DNA of 64,000 bases. Source: Pseudomonas paraglycinae (GTDB lineage Bacteria > Pseudomonadota > Gammaproteobacteria > Pseudomonadales > Pseudomonadaceae). The stretch is taken from NCBI RefSeq assembly GCF_021601625.1, contig NZ_BQHR01000010.1, positions 186,001 to 250,000 on the forward strand, read 5' to 3'. Of this stretch, positions 11,037 to 20,590 are shown piece by piece. Within the stretch, counting starts at the first letter, position 1; the number at the start of each line of letters is the position of its first letter. The translations under genes and the position numbers were made by a program. Below the pieces are notes generated by a model. That model had not been told where the DNA came from, did no database searches, and was given only the letters and a program-made list of their open reading frames with translations.

Positions 11037-12344
11037 ATGCTGACTTTCCTTGGCTTTGCCATGGTCATCACGTTCATGTTCCTGATCATGACCAAGCGCC
11101 TGTCTGCGCTGATCGCTTTGATCATCATCCCGATCCTGTTCGCTTTGTTCGGTGGCTTTGCGCCGAAGATCGGCCCGATGATGCTCGAAGGTATTACCAA
11201 GCTTGCGCCGACCGGCGTGATGCTGATGTTCGCGATTCTGTATTTCGCCCTGATGATCGACTCCGGCCTGTTCGACCCGGCCGTGCGCAAGATCCTCAAA
11301 CTGGTCAAGGGTGACCCGCTGAAGGTTTCGGTCGGCACCGCCGTACTGGCGCTCGTCGTTTCCCTCGATGGTGACGGCGCGACCACTTACATGATCTGCG
11401 TGGCCGCCATGCTGCCGCTGTACAGCCGCATCGGCATGAGCCCGCGGATCATGGCCGGTCTGATCATCCTCGCCGGCGGCGTGATGAACATGACCCCATG
11501 GGGTGGCCCGACCGCCCGTGCCGCCAGTGCGCTGCACGTGGACCCGTCGGACATTTTCGTACCGATGATCCCGGCGATGGCTGCCGGTGTGGTGGCGATC
11601 CTGATCATTGCCTACTTCTACGGCAAACGTGAGCGTGCGCGTCTGGGTGAGCTGCACCTGATCGGCGACGAAATCGATCACAGCGAAATCAGCGTTTCGC
11701 AATTCCCGGATGCCCGCCGTCCGAAACTGATCTGGTTCAACGGCCTGCTGACCCTGGCCCTGATGTGCACTCTGATCGCCGGCCTGTTGCCGCTGCCGGT
11801 GCTGTTCATGGTGGCGTTCAGTATTGCCATGATCGTCAACTACCCTTGCCTGCAAATGCAGAAGGATCGCGTCGCCGCCCACGCCGGCAGCGTGCTGTCG
11901 GTGGTCAGTCTGATCTTCGCGGCAGGCATTTTCACCGGTATCCTGTCGGGCACCGGCATGGTCGATGCGATGTCGAAAAGCCTGCTGGCGGTGATCCCTG
12001 ATTTCCTCGGCCCGTACCTGGCGGTGATCACGGCGCTGGTGAGCATGCCGTTCACGTTCTTCATGTCGAACGATGCGTTCTACTACGGTGTGTTGCCGGT
12101 GTTGTCCGAAGCGGCCAGCCATTACGGCATCACCGCGGTGGAAATGGCCCGTGCCTCGATCGTCGGTCAGCCGGTTCACCTGCTGAGCCCACTGGTGCCG
12201 TCGACATACCTGCTGGTCGCACTGGCGGGGATCGAGTTCGGCGATCATCAGCGTTTCACCCTGAAGTGGGCAGTGCTGGTCTGCCTGTGCATACTGGTCG
12301 CAGCCTTGCTGTTGGGGACTTTCCCGCTGTTCAGCACGTTGTAA
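11037..12344 (+). CDS. CitMHS-family citrate-divalent metal:H+ symporter
   Basis: 435 aa, very hydrophobic, with about 11-12 predicted membrane helices. The opening MLTFLGFAMVITFMFLIMTK, the SLDGDGATTYMICVAAML motif and GGVMNMTPWGGPTARAA are characteristic of CitMHS transporters. These take up citrate complexed with Mg2+ or another divalent metal. TGGAG lies eight bases before the ATG. A strong terminator (12358-12390) follows, so the gene is probably monocistronic. No citrate two-component system is adjacent. Confidence 0.93.
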   Translation: MLTFLGFAMVITFMFLIMTKRLSALIALIIIPILFALFGGFAPKIGPMMLEGITKLAPTGVMLMFAILYFALMIDSGLFDPAVRKILKLVKGDPLKVSVGTAVLALVVSLDGDGATTYMICVAAMLPLYSRIGMSPRIMAGLIILAGGVMNMTPWGGPTARAASALHVDPSDIFVPMIPAMAAGVVAILIIAYFYGKRERARLGELHLIGDEIDHSEISVSQFPDARRPKLIWFNGLLTLALMCTLIAGLLPLPVLFMVAFSIAMIVNYPCLQMQKDRVAAHAGSVLSVVSLIFAAGIFTGILSGTGMVDAMSKSLLAVIPDFLGPYLAVITALVSMPFTFFMSNDAFYYGVLPVLSEAASHYGITAVEMARASIVGQPVHLLSPLVPSTYLLVALAGIEFGDHQRFTLKWAVLVCLCILVAALLLGTFPLFSTL

Positions 12345-12357
12345 CGGCACCAAACTC

Positions 12358-12390
12358 ACCAGGACGCCAGCTGATTGCTGGCGTCCTGGT
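12358..12390 (+). terminator. Rho-independent-type terminator after citrate transporter
   Basis: A perfect 14-bp inverted repeat (ACCAGGACGCCAGC / GCTGGCGTCCTGGT) flanks a 5-base loop, followed by TTAACACT. It starts 14 bp after the CitMHS stop. The U-tract is short, but the stem is very stable. Confidence 0.75.
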
Positions 12391-12415
12391 TTAACACTCG
12401 CTCAAAGGAATACAC

Positions 12416-13183
12416 ATGGAATGGCTGACCAACCCTGAGATTTGGGTTGCCTTCTTCACCCTGACCGCCCTGGAAATCGTTCTGGGCATCGATAACATCA
12501 TCATGATTTCGATCCTGGTCAGCCGCATGCCCAAACACATGCAGCAGCGCACCCGGATCTTCGGTCTTGGCCTGGCCATGATCACGCGGATCCTGTTGCT
12601 GCTGTCGATCACCTGGGTCATGCGCCTCACCGCCGACCTGTTCGAAGTGTTCGGCCAGGGCATTTCCGGTCGCGACCTGATCCTGTTCTTCGGTGGTCTG
12701 TTCCTGCTGTGGAAAAGCTCCCAGGAGATGTACCACGCGCTGGAAGGTGAAGATGAGAGCGACGAGACGCCTGGCGGCAAGGGCGGCAATTTCCTCTACA
12801 CCATCATCCAGATCGCGATCATCGACATCGTGTTCTCGCTGGACTCGGTGATCACCGCCGTCGGCATGGTGTCCCACGTTCCGGTCATGGTTGCGGCGAT
12901 CATCGTGGCCGTGCTGGTGATGATGCTGGCCTCGGGCAAGATCAGCGAGTTCATCGACAAGCACCCGTCGCTGAAAATGCTTGCGCTGTCGTTCCTGCTG
13001 GTGGTCGGTACCGTGCTGATTGCCGAGTCGTTCGACGTGCACGTACCGAAAGGCTACGTCTACTTCGCCATGGCGTTCTCGCTGGCGGTCGAAGCGATCA
13101 ACATCAAGATGCGCACCGCCATCGCGAAAAAACGCAAACAGCAGGATCCGGTGAAACTGCGCAAGGATATTCCGGGTCAGTAA
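12416..13183 (+). CDS. TerC-family integral membrane protein
   Basis: 255 aa. The TerC signature is present: EIVLGIDNIIMISIL near the N-terminus, and a second acidic membrane motif (IVFSLDSVITAVGM) about 120 residues later. Seven or so helices are predicted, plus a hydrophilic loop (GEDESDETPGGKGG). The lysine/arginine-rich C-terminus has no CBS or CorC domain. Relatives export metal ions such as Mn2+ or help metallate exported proteins; the ion handled here is not known. Terminators lie on both sides, so it is a single-gene unit. Confidence 0.9.
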   Translation: MEWLTNPEIWVAFFTLTALEIVLGIDNIIMISILVSRMPKHMQQRTRIFGLGLAMITRILLLLSITWVMRLTADLFEVFGQGISGRDLILFFGGLFLLWKSSQEMYHALEGEDESDETPGGKGGNFLYTIIQIAIIDIVFSLDSVITAVGMVSHVPVMVAAIIVAVLVMMLASGKISEFIDKHPSLKMLALSFLLVVGTVLIAESFDVHVPKGYVYFAMAFSLAVEAINIKMRTAIAKKRKQQDPVKLRKDIPGQ

Positions 13184-13205
13184 CCCGAACGCTGCGCAAC
13201 AGATC

Positions 13206-13228
13206 AAAGGGCCTTCGGGCCCTTTTTT
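13206..13228 (+). terminator. Rho-independent terminator after terC-like gene
   Basis: AAAGGGCC-TTCG-GGCCCTTT followed by further Ts; a stable 8-bp stem with a UUCG loop and U-tract, 22 bp after the TerC gene stop. Confidence 0.9.
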
Positions 13229-13397
13229 CATGGCCGCATGAACCTGTTTTCATGACGCTTTTGTTTCAATCCCCGCTTTAGCTGTGCAATGCTGGCGCCC
13301 AGACCGTTAGCCAACTACAGCTTAAGTATCAGAACGTAGAAATTGCGCGGTACCGTCCACTTGCCCCTCTGGGGCGCTGCCATTACAGGGGGTCTGC

Positions 13398-15056
13398 ATG
13401 CTCACCCTGCTCAATTTGCTCTCTGCCGTGGCCCTGCTGATCTGGGGCACGCACATCGTCCGAACCGGCATCCTGCGGGTGTACGGCACCAATCTGCGCC
13501 ATGTGATCGGCCAGAACATGTCCAAACGCTGGCTGGCCTTTGTCGCCGGCATCGTTGTCACTGCGATGGTGCAGAGCAGCAACGCCACCGCCATGCTCGT
13601 GACGTCGTTTGTCGGTCAGGGCCTGATGGCGTTGACTCCGGCCCTGGCGACCATGCTGGGTGCCGACGTCGGTACGGCACTGATGGCGCGGGTGCTGACG
13701 TTCGACCTGTCGTGGCTGTCGCCGCTGCTGATTTTTATCGGGGTGATTTTCTTTCTGTCGCGCAAACAGACGCGGCTCGGGCAGATGGGCCGTGTGGCCA
13801 TCGGGCTGGGGCTGATCATTCTGGCGCTGCAACTGATCGTCGAGGCCGCCGCGCCGATCACCCATGCCCAAGGGGTGAAGGTGATTTTCGCCTCGCTGAC
13901 CGGCGATATCCTGCTCGACGCCCTGGTCGGTGCGTTGTTCGCGATGATTTCCTACTCGAGTCTGGCGGCCGTTCTGCTGACCGCGACGCTCGCCGGCGCT
14001 GCGGTGATCAGTCTGCCGGTGGCGATCGGTCTGGTGATCGGCGCCAACATCGGCAGCGGCGTGCTGGCGTTCATGAGCACCAGCATGCAGAACGCCGCCG
14101 GCCGGCAGGTGGCGCTGGGCAGCCTGCTGTACAAACTGATCGGGCTGCTGCTGATCATTCCGGTGCTCGACCCGCTGGTGCACTGGATCGACAGCCTGGA
14201 TTTCAGTCCGCAGGAAATGGTCATCGGCTTCCACCTGCTCTACAACACCGCGCGTTGCCTGATCCTGCTGCCGAGCGTCGGGCCGATGGCGCGGCTGTGC
14301 GCCTGGCTGCTGCCGGAGCGGCCGGAGGTCAACGGCACCGCCAAGCCGCGTCACCTCGACGCCACCGCGCTGGTCACGCCGAGTCTGGCGCTGGCCAACG
14401 CCGCTCGGGAAACCCTGCGCATGGGCGACCTGATCGACAACATGCTCGACGCGACCCTCGACGTGCTGCGCGGCAAGCAGACCGCCATCACTCAGGAAAT
14501 GCGCAAGCTGACCGATGACGTCGAAGCGCTGTACAGCGCGATCAAGCTGTACCTGGCGCAGATGCCCCGCGAAGATCTCGGCGAGCAGGACAGTCGGCGC
14601 TGGGCGGAGATCATCGAGCTGGCGATCAACCTCAAACTGGCCAGCGACCTGATCGAACGCATGCTGCGCAAAGTGCAGCAGCAGAAGACTTCTCAACGCC
14701 GGTCGTTCTCCGAAGACGGCCTGGAAGAACTGGCCGGGCTGCACCAGCAACTGATCGCCAACCTGCGGCTGGGGCTGTCGGTGTTCCTCAGCGGCGACAA
14801 GGAAAGCGCCCGCCAGTTGCTGCGCGAGAAACGTCGCTTTCGCGCACAGGAACGGCGTCTGGCCCACGCTCATGTCAGCCGGTTGCAACGTAAGATCGTG
14901 CAGAGTATCGAGACCAGTTCGTTGCACCTGGAGTTGATTGCCGACATGAAACGCCTGAACTCGCTGTTCTGCAGCAGCGCCTATGTGGTGCTGGAAACTT
15001 CCGATACCGGCGCGCTGGCGGCGGACGATATGGCGGACATCACGCATTCGCCTTGA
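13398..15056 (+). CDS. Na/Pi cotransporter family protein with PhoU-like C-terminal domain
   Basis: 552 aa. Residues ~1-310 are two NptA/Na-Pi repeats with the glutamine-serine motifs (MVQSSNATAMLVTSF and ISYSSLAAVLLTATL). Residues ~340-540 are a helical PhoU-like cytoplasmic domain (ARETLRMGDLIDNMLDATLD). It resembles E. coli YjbB, which moves phosphate (mainly efflux) across the inner membrane. A 94-bp gap separates it from the M16 peptidase gene. No Pho box was recognised upstream. Confidence 0.9.
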   Translation: MLTLLNLLSAVALLIWGTHIVRTGILRVYGTNLRHVIGQNMSKRWLAFVAGIVVTAMVQSSNATAMLVTSFVGQGLMALTPALATMLGADVGTALMARVLTFDLSWLSPLLIFIGVIFFLSRKQTRLGQMGRVAIGLGLIILALQLIVEAAAPITHAQGVKVIFASLTGDILLDALVGALFAMISYSSLAAVLLTATLAGAAVISLPVAIGLVIGANIGSGVLAFMSTSMQNAAGRQVALGSLLYKLIGLLLIIPVLDPLVHWIDSLDFSPQEMVIGFHLLYNTARCLILLPSVGPMARLCAWLLPERPEVNGTAKPRHLDATALVTPSLALANAARETLRMGDLIDNMLDATLDVLRGKQTAITQEMRKLTDDVEALYSAIKLYLAQMPREDLGEQDSRRWAEIIELAINLKLASDLIERMLRKVQQQKTSQRRSFSEDGLEELAGLHQQLIANLRLGLSVFLSGDKESARQLLREKRRFRAQERRLAHAHVSRLQRKIVQSIETSSLHLELIADMKRLNSLFCSSAYVVLETSDTGALAADDMADITHSP

Positions 15057-15150
15057 ACGTCTGGGGTTGTGGTCAGTCAGTAACTCAAGGTTCGGCCTCG
15101 CGGCCGGACTGACGACACGGATCTCCAATTCAGCCGTATGGAAGCTCGTT

Positions 15151-16542
15151 ATGCGTTGCCTGTTGTTCGCCTGTCTGTTGCTCGGTTCCCTGCCCGCCTT
15201 CGCCCTGGATCGTTTTCAGGTCGAAGGCTATGCGCTGCCCAACGGTTTGCAATTGCTGCTCAAGCCCGGGACCGAGCGTGGGCACGTGGCGATCCGGCTG
15301 GTGATCGGTGTCGGTCTCGACGATTTCGACTGCAATGAAAAGGAGCTGCCGCACCTGCTCGAACACTTGCTGTTCAGCGGCATCGACGCCACCGGCGAAG
15401 GTGGCCTCGAAGAGCGCATGCAGGCCCTCGGCGGTGACTGGAACGCTTTCACCAGCAACGCCGACACCACCTTCGTCATCGAAGCCCCGGCGAAAAACCA
15501 GCGCAAGGTCCTCGACCTGCTGCTGGACCTGCTGACTCAGACCCGCTTCGACGACAACGCGATCAACGCTGCCAAGCGAGTGGTCGAGCGTGAGGACGGC
15601 GGTCATTACACCCGGCTGCAACGCTTTCTCGACCGGCAGGACCTGGGCCACACCGCGAGCAATCAGCTGGCGGTCGAACTGGGCCTCAAATGCCCGCAGC
15701 GGGCCGAGGTCGATGGCCTGACCCGCGAACAGTTGGAGAAGGTGCGCAAGGCCTGGTACGCGCCGAACAACATGACCCTGATTGTCGTCGGCGACCTCGA
15801 CAAGCTGTTGCCGGCCTATCTGGAACGGGCATGGGGCGCGCTGGAAGCGGTCGACCCGAGCGAACACCGTCCGCTGCCGGACATCCGCGCCAGCGCCGCT
15901 CACGAACGCACGATCACTCGCGGCTTCATCGGCAACAGCGCCAAGCTGCACTGGCTGGTGCCGGAGCCGGTGCTGGACGATCAGTACGACGAAACCTTCG
16001 ACCTGCTCAAGGAATATCTGGAGTGGGCGCTGTATCGCCAATTGCGCCTGAACCACGGTTTGTCCTACGGGCCGTGGGCCGAGCGCGAGGTGTTCGGCGG
16101 CGTCGGTTTCATGAGCCTCAACGCCGACCTGGATCGCGGCGACATTGCCGAAGCCGAACAAGTGCTGGAAGACCTCAAGGCCGACCTGCTGAAAAACGGC
16201 CTTGATGCCGATACCTTCAATCGCTTGAAACAAGCCGCCATCGCCCATCAGGCCTGGGCCGTGCAAGGCACCAGCGCCATGGCCGACTATTACTGGAGCG
16301 CGTTGGGCGACTACGAAGATGGGCGCTTCGCTGATCCTGCGCGGGAGCTGCAAGGCGTGACGTTGGAGGCGGCGAACAAGGCCATGCGCGAGTTGCTGCT
16401 GCAACCGGGCTATCTGCGGATCGAGAAACCGCTGCTCAGCGACGATCAGGTGTTGTGGCTGCTGGCGGGCGGATTGGGCGTGCTGGTGCTGATCCTGCTC
16501 GGCTGGCGCCTGCATCGGCGCAAATCCGTGCACCCAGACTGA
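15151..16542 (+). CDS. M16-family zinc peptidase, membrane anchored
   Basis: 463 aa. A signal peptide (MRCLLFACLLLGSLPAFA) leads into a pitrilysin-type domain with the inverted zinc motif HLLEH at residues 68-72. A second, inactive M16 domain follows, with the RLNHGLSYGPW region. One C-terminal membrane helix (VLWLLAGGLGVLVLILLGW) with a basic tail anchors it. It is therefore likely a periplasmic-facing peptidase fixed in the inner membrane, which is unusual for the largely soluble family. Start at ATG 15151, because the longer frame from 14983 overlaps the upstream gene and would bury the signal peptide. Substrate unknown. Confidence 0.88.
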   Translation: MRCLLFACLLLGSLPAFALDRFQVEGYALPNGLQLLLKPGTERGHVAIRLVIGVGLDDFDCNEKELPHLLEHLLFSGIDATGEGGLEERMQALGGDWNAFTSNADTTFVIEAPAKNQRKVLDLLLDLLTQTRFDDNAINAAKRVVEREDGGHYTRLQRFLDRQDLGHTASNQLAVELGLKCPQRAEVDGLTREQLEKVRKAWYAPNNMTLIVVGDLDKLLPAYLERAWGALEAVDPSEHRPLPDIRASAAHERTITRGFIGNSAKLHWLVPEPVLDDQYDETFDLLKEYLEWALYRQLRLNHGLSYGPWAEREVFGGVGFMSLNADLDRGDIAEAEQVLEDLKADLLKNGLDADTFNRLKQAAIAHQAWAVQGTSAMADYYWSALGDYEDGRFADPARELQGVTLEAANKAMRELLLQPGYLRIEKPLLSDDQVLWLLAGGLGVLVLILLGWRLHRRKSVHPD

Positions 16543-16617
16543 CCGGCAGCCTCGCCACACGGCCCGGCGGGCGGTACTCTGTCGGGGTTTTTTCCTCGAC
16601 TGTCGTGAACCGCCCAA

Positions 16618-17646
16618 ATGTCTAAATTGACCCTACTGATCCAGCGCATTCTCGAACTGATGAAGCGCTACCCCGGGGTCATTGCGCTCGGCGGTTTCAT
16701 CTCCGGGGTCGGCAGTTTCATTCTGGTCGACCGGCAACAGGGGCTGGCGAGCTGGATCACCACGATCATGCTGCTGAGCTGGATCTGGCTGATGCTGGAA
16801 AACAGCCTGACCAAGCTGTTCACGCGGATCTTCAAACGGGAAATCCCCCAGCCGCTGCTGCGTTACGCGACGCAGATGATCCACCAGGAAAGCCTGTTTT
16901 TCGTCCTGCCGTTCTTCTTCATCACCACCACCTGGAACAGCGGCCAGCTGTTTTTCACCGGGCTGCTGTGCATCGCGGCGCTGATCTCGATCGTTGACCC
17001 GCTCTACTACAAATGGCTGGCGCCACGGCGCTGGGCGTTCCTCGCGCTGCACACCCTGACCCTGTTCGCCGCCCTGCTCACCGCGCTGCCGGTGATCATG
17101 CACCTGACCACCTCGCAAAGCTTCAAATGGGCGCTGGGGATTGCGGTGGTGTTGTCGTTCCCGAGCCTGGCGTCGATCTTCCCGATCCGCACCGTGCGCA
17201 ACGCGCTGGCGATCCTGTGTATCACGGTCGGCATCGGTGGCGTCGGTTGGGTCCTGCGTTCGTGGGTGCCGCCGGCGACGCTGTGGATGACCGACGTGGC
17301 GATCAGCACTCAGGTGCAGGACCGGGTTCCGGGCGCCAGCCTCAAGGAAGTCAGCGCCGAACAGATCCGTGGCGGCGGGCTCTATGCCTACACCGCGATC
17401 AACGCGCCGCGCGGGCTTGATGAGCGGATTTATCACGTCTGGCAATTCAACGGCAAAGAGGTCGACCGCATTGCCCTCGACATCCACGGCGGGCGCAAGG
17501 AAGGCTACCGGGCCTGGACTCACAAACAGAATTTCCCCGGCAACCCGGCAGGCAAATGGCAGGTGCGGGTGTTGACCGAGGACGGTCAGGTGATTGGCGT
17601 GCTGCGCTTCGAAGTCACGGACAGCACACCGACCAAAGAAAAGTAA
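16618..17646 (+). CDS. DUF5924 membrane protein with C-terminal DUF2914 domain
   Basis: 342 aa. Roughly seven hydrophobic segments fill residues 20-240. A soluble C-terminal domain of ~100 residues then contains YHVWQFNGKEVDRIALDIHG and GYRAWTHKQNFPGNPAGKW, the DUF2914 pattern. The function of the family is not established. It lies between the M16 peptidase (75 bp upstream) and the MCE transport operon (55 bp downstream) on the same strand. A shared envelope-related transcript is possible but not shown. Confidence 0.82.
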   Translation: MSKLTLLIQRILELMKRYPGVIALGGFISGVGSFILVDRQQGLASWITTIMLLSWIWLMLENSLTKLFTRIFKREIPQPLLRYATQMIHQESLFFVLPFFFITTTWNSGQLFFTGLLCIAALISIVDPLYYKWLAPRRWAFLALHTLTLFAALLTALPVIMHLTTSQSFKWALGIAVVLSFPSLASIFPIRTVRNALAILCITVGIGGVGWVLRSWVPPATLWMTDVAISTQVQDRVPGASLKEVSAEQIRGGGLYAYTAINAPRGLDERIYHVWQFNGKEVDRIALDIHGGRKEGYRAWTHKQNFPGNPAGKWQVRVLTEDGQVIGVLRFEVTDSTPTKEK

Positions 17647-17701
17647 CCGTGTTCGTGCTATTACGTATGCCAGCGTATTCAGCCGAACAAGCACGGAGCT
17701 T

Positions 17702-18850
17702 ATGACCAGCAGCCCAATGACCGGCAGTGCCCGCCTGGACACCTCGATCACCCCTGCCCGCCTGCGGGTCACCGGGGACTGGACGCTTGCCCATTACGCC
17801 GACCTCAAGCAACTGAGCGAAACGCTCCACGGCCAGTACGACGCCAACACCCCTATCGATCTCAACGGCCTCGGCGCCCTCGACACCGCCGGCGCGTCGC
17901 TGCTCGTAGAACTGCTCGGCTCCGAGCGGCTGGGAAAATCCGCCGAACACCCTGACTGCACGATTTCCAGCGCCGACCGCGCCTTGCTGCAAACCGTGTA
18001 TCGCTCGCTGACCGACTTCTGCGTGCCGATCAAGGAACCGGAAATCAGCGTCAGCGTGCAATTGCTGACCCGCATCGGCCGGGCCGTCGACACGGTCTGG
18101 CAAGACACCCTGCAATTGCTCGGCTTCGTCGGCCTGATCCTCGAAACCATCGCCCGCAGCCTGTTCCGACCCAAGCGCTGGCGGATCACGCCGATGATTG
18201 CGCACATCGAACAGACCGGCCTCGACGCCGCGCCCATCGTCGCGTTGCTGACCTTTCTGGTGGGCGCGGTGGTGGCGTTCCTCGGGGCGACGGTGCTGGC
18301 CAGTTTCGGTGCCAGCGTGTTCACCGTGGATCTGGTGGGCTTCGCCTTCCTGCGCGAGTTCGGGGTGCTGCTCACGGCGATCCTGATGGCCGGCCGCACC
18401 GCCAGTGCCTTCACCGCGCAGATCGGCTCGATGAAGGCCAACGAGGAAATCGACGCGATTCGCACCCTCGGCCTCGACCCCATGGAATTACTGGTGGTGC
18501 CCCGGGTGTTGGCGCTGCTGGTGGCGCTGCCGATGCTGACCTTTCTGGCGATGATCTGCGGGATCGTCGGTGGCGCAGTGGTCTGCGCGGTGTCGCTGGA
18601 TATCTCGCCGGCGATGTTCCTGTCGCTGTTGCAAAGCGACATAGGGATTCAACATTTCCTGGTGGGCCTGGTCAAAGCCCCGATCTTCGCGTTCCTGATT
18701 GCCGCCATCGGCTGTCTGGAAGGCTTCAAGGTCAGCGGCAGCGCCGAATCGGTCGGCGCCCACACCACCTCAAGCGTGGTGCAATCGATTTTCGTGGTGA
18801 TCGTGCTCGATGCGGTCGCCGCGTTGTTCTTCATGGAGATGGGCTGGTGA
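17702..18850 (+). CDS. MlaE-family ABC permease with N-terminal STAS domain
   Basis: 382 aa. Residues ~1-110 look like a STAS/MlaB-type domain (IDLNGLGALDTAGASLLVEL). Residues ~130-382 are an MlaE permease with the diagnostic EFGVLLTAILMAGRTASAF and GSMKANEEIDAI blocks. In the classical Mla system MlaB and MlaE are separate proteins; here they are one chain, as in a known subgroup of MCE transporters. It is the inner-membrane channel of a phospholipid/lipid transport complex. Start at ATG 17702, preceded by GGAG. It overlaps the ATPase gene by 4 bp. Confidence 0.9.
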   Translation: MTSSPMTGSARLDTSITPARLRVTGDWTLAHYADLKQLSETLHGQYDANTPIDLNGLGALDTAGASLLVELLGSERLGKSAEHPDCTISSADRALLQTVYRSLTDFCVPIKEPEISVSVQLLTRIGRAVDTVWQDTLQLLGFVGLILETIARSLFRPKRWRITPMIAHIEQTGLDAAPIVALLTFLVGAVVAFLGATVLASFGASVFTVDLVGFAFLREFGVLLTAILMAGRTASAFTAQIGSMKANEEIDAIRTLGLDPMELLVVPRVLALLVALPMLTFLAMICGIVGGAVVCAVSLDISPAMFLSLLQSDIGIQHFLVGLVKAPIFAFLIAAIGCLEGFKVSGSAESVGAHTTSSVVQSIFVVIVLDAVAALFFMEMGW

Positions 18851-19650
18851 GTCGTCTACCCCGCGCGCCCTCCGAGGCGGTGATCGAAGTCCGTGGCCTG
18901 TGCAATCGCTTCGGCCGTCAGAGCGTGCACGAGAACCTCGACCTCGACTTGTACAAAGGCGAGATCCTGGCCGTGGTCGGCGGCTCAGGCAGCGGCAAAT
19001 CGGTGTTGCTGCGCAGCATCGTCGGCTTGCGCCGGCCCAGCGAAGGCATGGTCAAGGTGTTCGGCCAGAACCTGCCGAGCTTGCCGGAGCATGAGCGTTC
19101 GTTGATCGAGCGGCGCTTTGGCGTGCTGTTTCAGAAAGGCGCGCTGTTCTCGTCGCTGACCGTCACCGAGAACGTCGCCCTGCCCCTGATCGAACACGCC
19201 GGGCTCAGCCGCGACGACGCCGAGCATCTGGCGGCAGTGAAGCTGGCGCTGGCCGGGCTGCCGCTGTCGGCGGCGGACAAGTACCCGGCCTCGCTGTCCG
19301 GCGGCATGATCAAGCGCGCGGCACTGGCCCGGGCGCTGGCGCTGGACCCGGACATTCTGTTTCTCGACGAACCCACTGCCGGCCTCGATCCGATTGGCGC
19401 GGCGCAGTTCGACCAATTGATCCTGACCCTGCGCGACGCGCTGGGCCTGAGCGTGTTTCTGGTGACCCACGACCTCGATACGCTCTACACCATCACTGAC
19501 CGCGTCGCGGTACTGGCGCAGAAGAAAGTGCTGGTGGCCGGTCCCATCGACGTGGTCTCGGAAACCGATGACGCGTGGATTCACGAATACTTCCACGGCC
19601 CTCGCGGCCGCTCGGCGCTGGACGCCGCCAAACAGCTCAACGAGGTCTGA
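18847..19650 (+). CDS. MlaF-type ABC transporter ATP-binding protein
   Basis: 267 aa. Walker A GGSGSGKSVLL, Q-loop region FGVLFQKGALFSSLTV, signature LSGGMIKRAALARAL, Walker B ILFLDEPTAGLDP and switch His (VTHDLDT) are all intact. The sequence around the Q-loop and signature is of the MlaF type. It powers the lipid transporter formed with the STAS-MlaE protein. The GTG start sits in a GTGA overlap with the permease stop, so expression is probably translationally coupled. The MCE gene follows one base after its stop. Confidence 0.93.
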   Translation: MSRLPRAPSEAVIEVRGLCNRFGRQSVHENLDLDLYKGEILAVVGGSGSGKSVLLRSIVGLRRPSEGMVKVFGQNLPSLPEHERSLIERRFGVLFQKGALFSSLTVTENVALPLIEHAGLSRDDAEHLAAVKLALAGLPLSAADKYPASLSGGMIKRAALARALALDPDILFLDEPTAGLDPIGAAQFDQLILTLRDALGLSVFLVTHDLDTLYTITDRVAVLAQKKVLVAGPIDVVSETDDAWIHEYFHGPRGRSALDAAKQLNEV

Positions 19651-19651
19651 C

Positions 19652-20590
19652 ATGGAAACCCGAGCCCATCATGTATTGATCGGCCTGTTCACGGTGATTG
19701 TGGTGGCGGGCGCCCTGCTCTTCGGTCTGTGGCTGGCCAAGTCCAGCGTCGACACCGAGTTCAAGGATTACGAAGTCGTCTTCAACGAGGCGGTCAGCGG
19801 GCTGTCCCGCGGCAGTCCGGTGCAGTACAGCGGGATCAAGGTCGGCGATGTGGTCAGCCTGCGCCTTGATCCGAAGGACCCGCGTCGAGTGCTGGCACGC
19901 ATTCGCCTGGCCGGCGACACGCCGGTCAAGGAAGACACCGAGGCCAAACTGGCCTTGGCCGGGATCACCGGCACGTCGATCATCCAGCTCAGCGGAGGCA
20001 CGCCGCAAAGCCCGAAACTCAAGGGCCATGACGGCAATCTGCCGACCATCGTCGCCTCGCCTTCGCCCATCTCGCGGCTGCTCAGCGACAGCAACGATTT
20101 GATGAGCGGGGTCACGACGTTGCTGAGTAATGCCAATCAGATGTTCTCTGCCGACAACATCGAGCGCGTGAGCAAAACCCTTGAACATCTGGAGCAGACC
20201 ACCGGCTCGATCAACGATCAGCGCGGCGACCTGCGTCAGGCCATGCAGCAACTGGCGACGGTCGGCAAACAGGCCGGCAACATGCTTGAACAGACGTCCG
20301 CGTTGATGCGCAACGCCAACGGCCTGCTCAACGATCAGGGCAAACAGGCGCTCGGCAGCGCCGAGCAGGCGATGAAATCCCTGGAGCAGAGCAGCGCCAC
20401 CATCAATGGTCTGTTGAGCAAGAATCAGAATTCCCTCGACAGCGGCATGCAGGGCCTCAACGGCCTGGCCCCGGCGATCCGCGAACTGCGTGAAACCCTG
20501 AATTCGCTGCGCGCCATTTCCCAACGCCTGGAGGCCAACCCCAGCGGTTACCTGCTGGGCAGTGACAAGAACAAGGAGTTCACGCCATGA
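19652..20590 (+). CDS. MlaD-family MCE-domain lipid-binding protein
   Basis: 312 aa. One N-terminal membrane anchor (VLIGLFTVIVVAGALLFGLW) is followed by a single MCE domain at residues ~40-120 (VQYSGIKVGDVVSLRLDP; AKLALAGITGTSIIQLSGG). A long helical, probably coiled-coil, C-terminal region rich in N, Q and L follows (residues ~150-290). MCE proteins form hexameric rings that carry lipids across the periplasm. The extended helix suggests a needle- or tunnel-like extension rather than the short MlaD form. It overlaps the lipoprotein gene by 4 bp. Confidence 0.92.
   Translation: METRAHHVLIGLFTVIVVAGALLFGLWLAKSSVDTEFKDYEVVFNEAVSGLSRGSPVQYSGIKVGDVVSLRLDPKDPRRVLARIRLAGDTPVKEDTEAKLALAGITGTSIIQLSGGTPQSPKLKGHDGNLPTIVASPSPISRLLSDSNDLMSGVTTLLSNANQMFSADNIERVSKTLEHLEQTTGSINDQRGDLRQAMQQLATVGKQAGNMLEQTSALMRNANGLLNDQGKQALGSAEQAMKSLEQSSATINGLLSKNQNSLDSGMQGLNGLAPAIRELRETLNSLRAISQRLEANPSGYLLGSDKNKEFTP

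Noticed and set aside
11001-15128. Long minus-strand frames opposite CitMHS, TerC and the Na/Pi transporter
   Set aside because: These are complements of membrane-protein genes, giving His/Gln/Asp-rich frames; the plus-strand proteins are clear.
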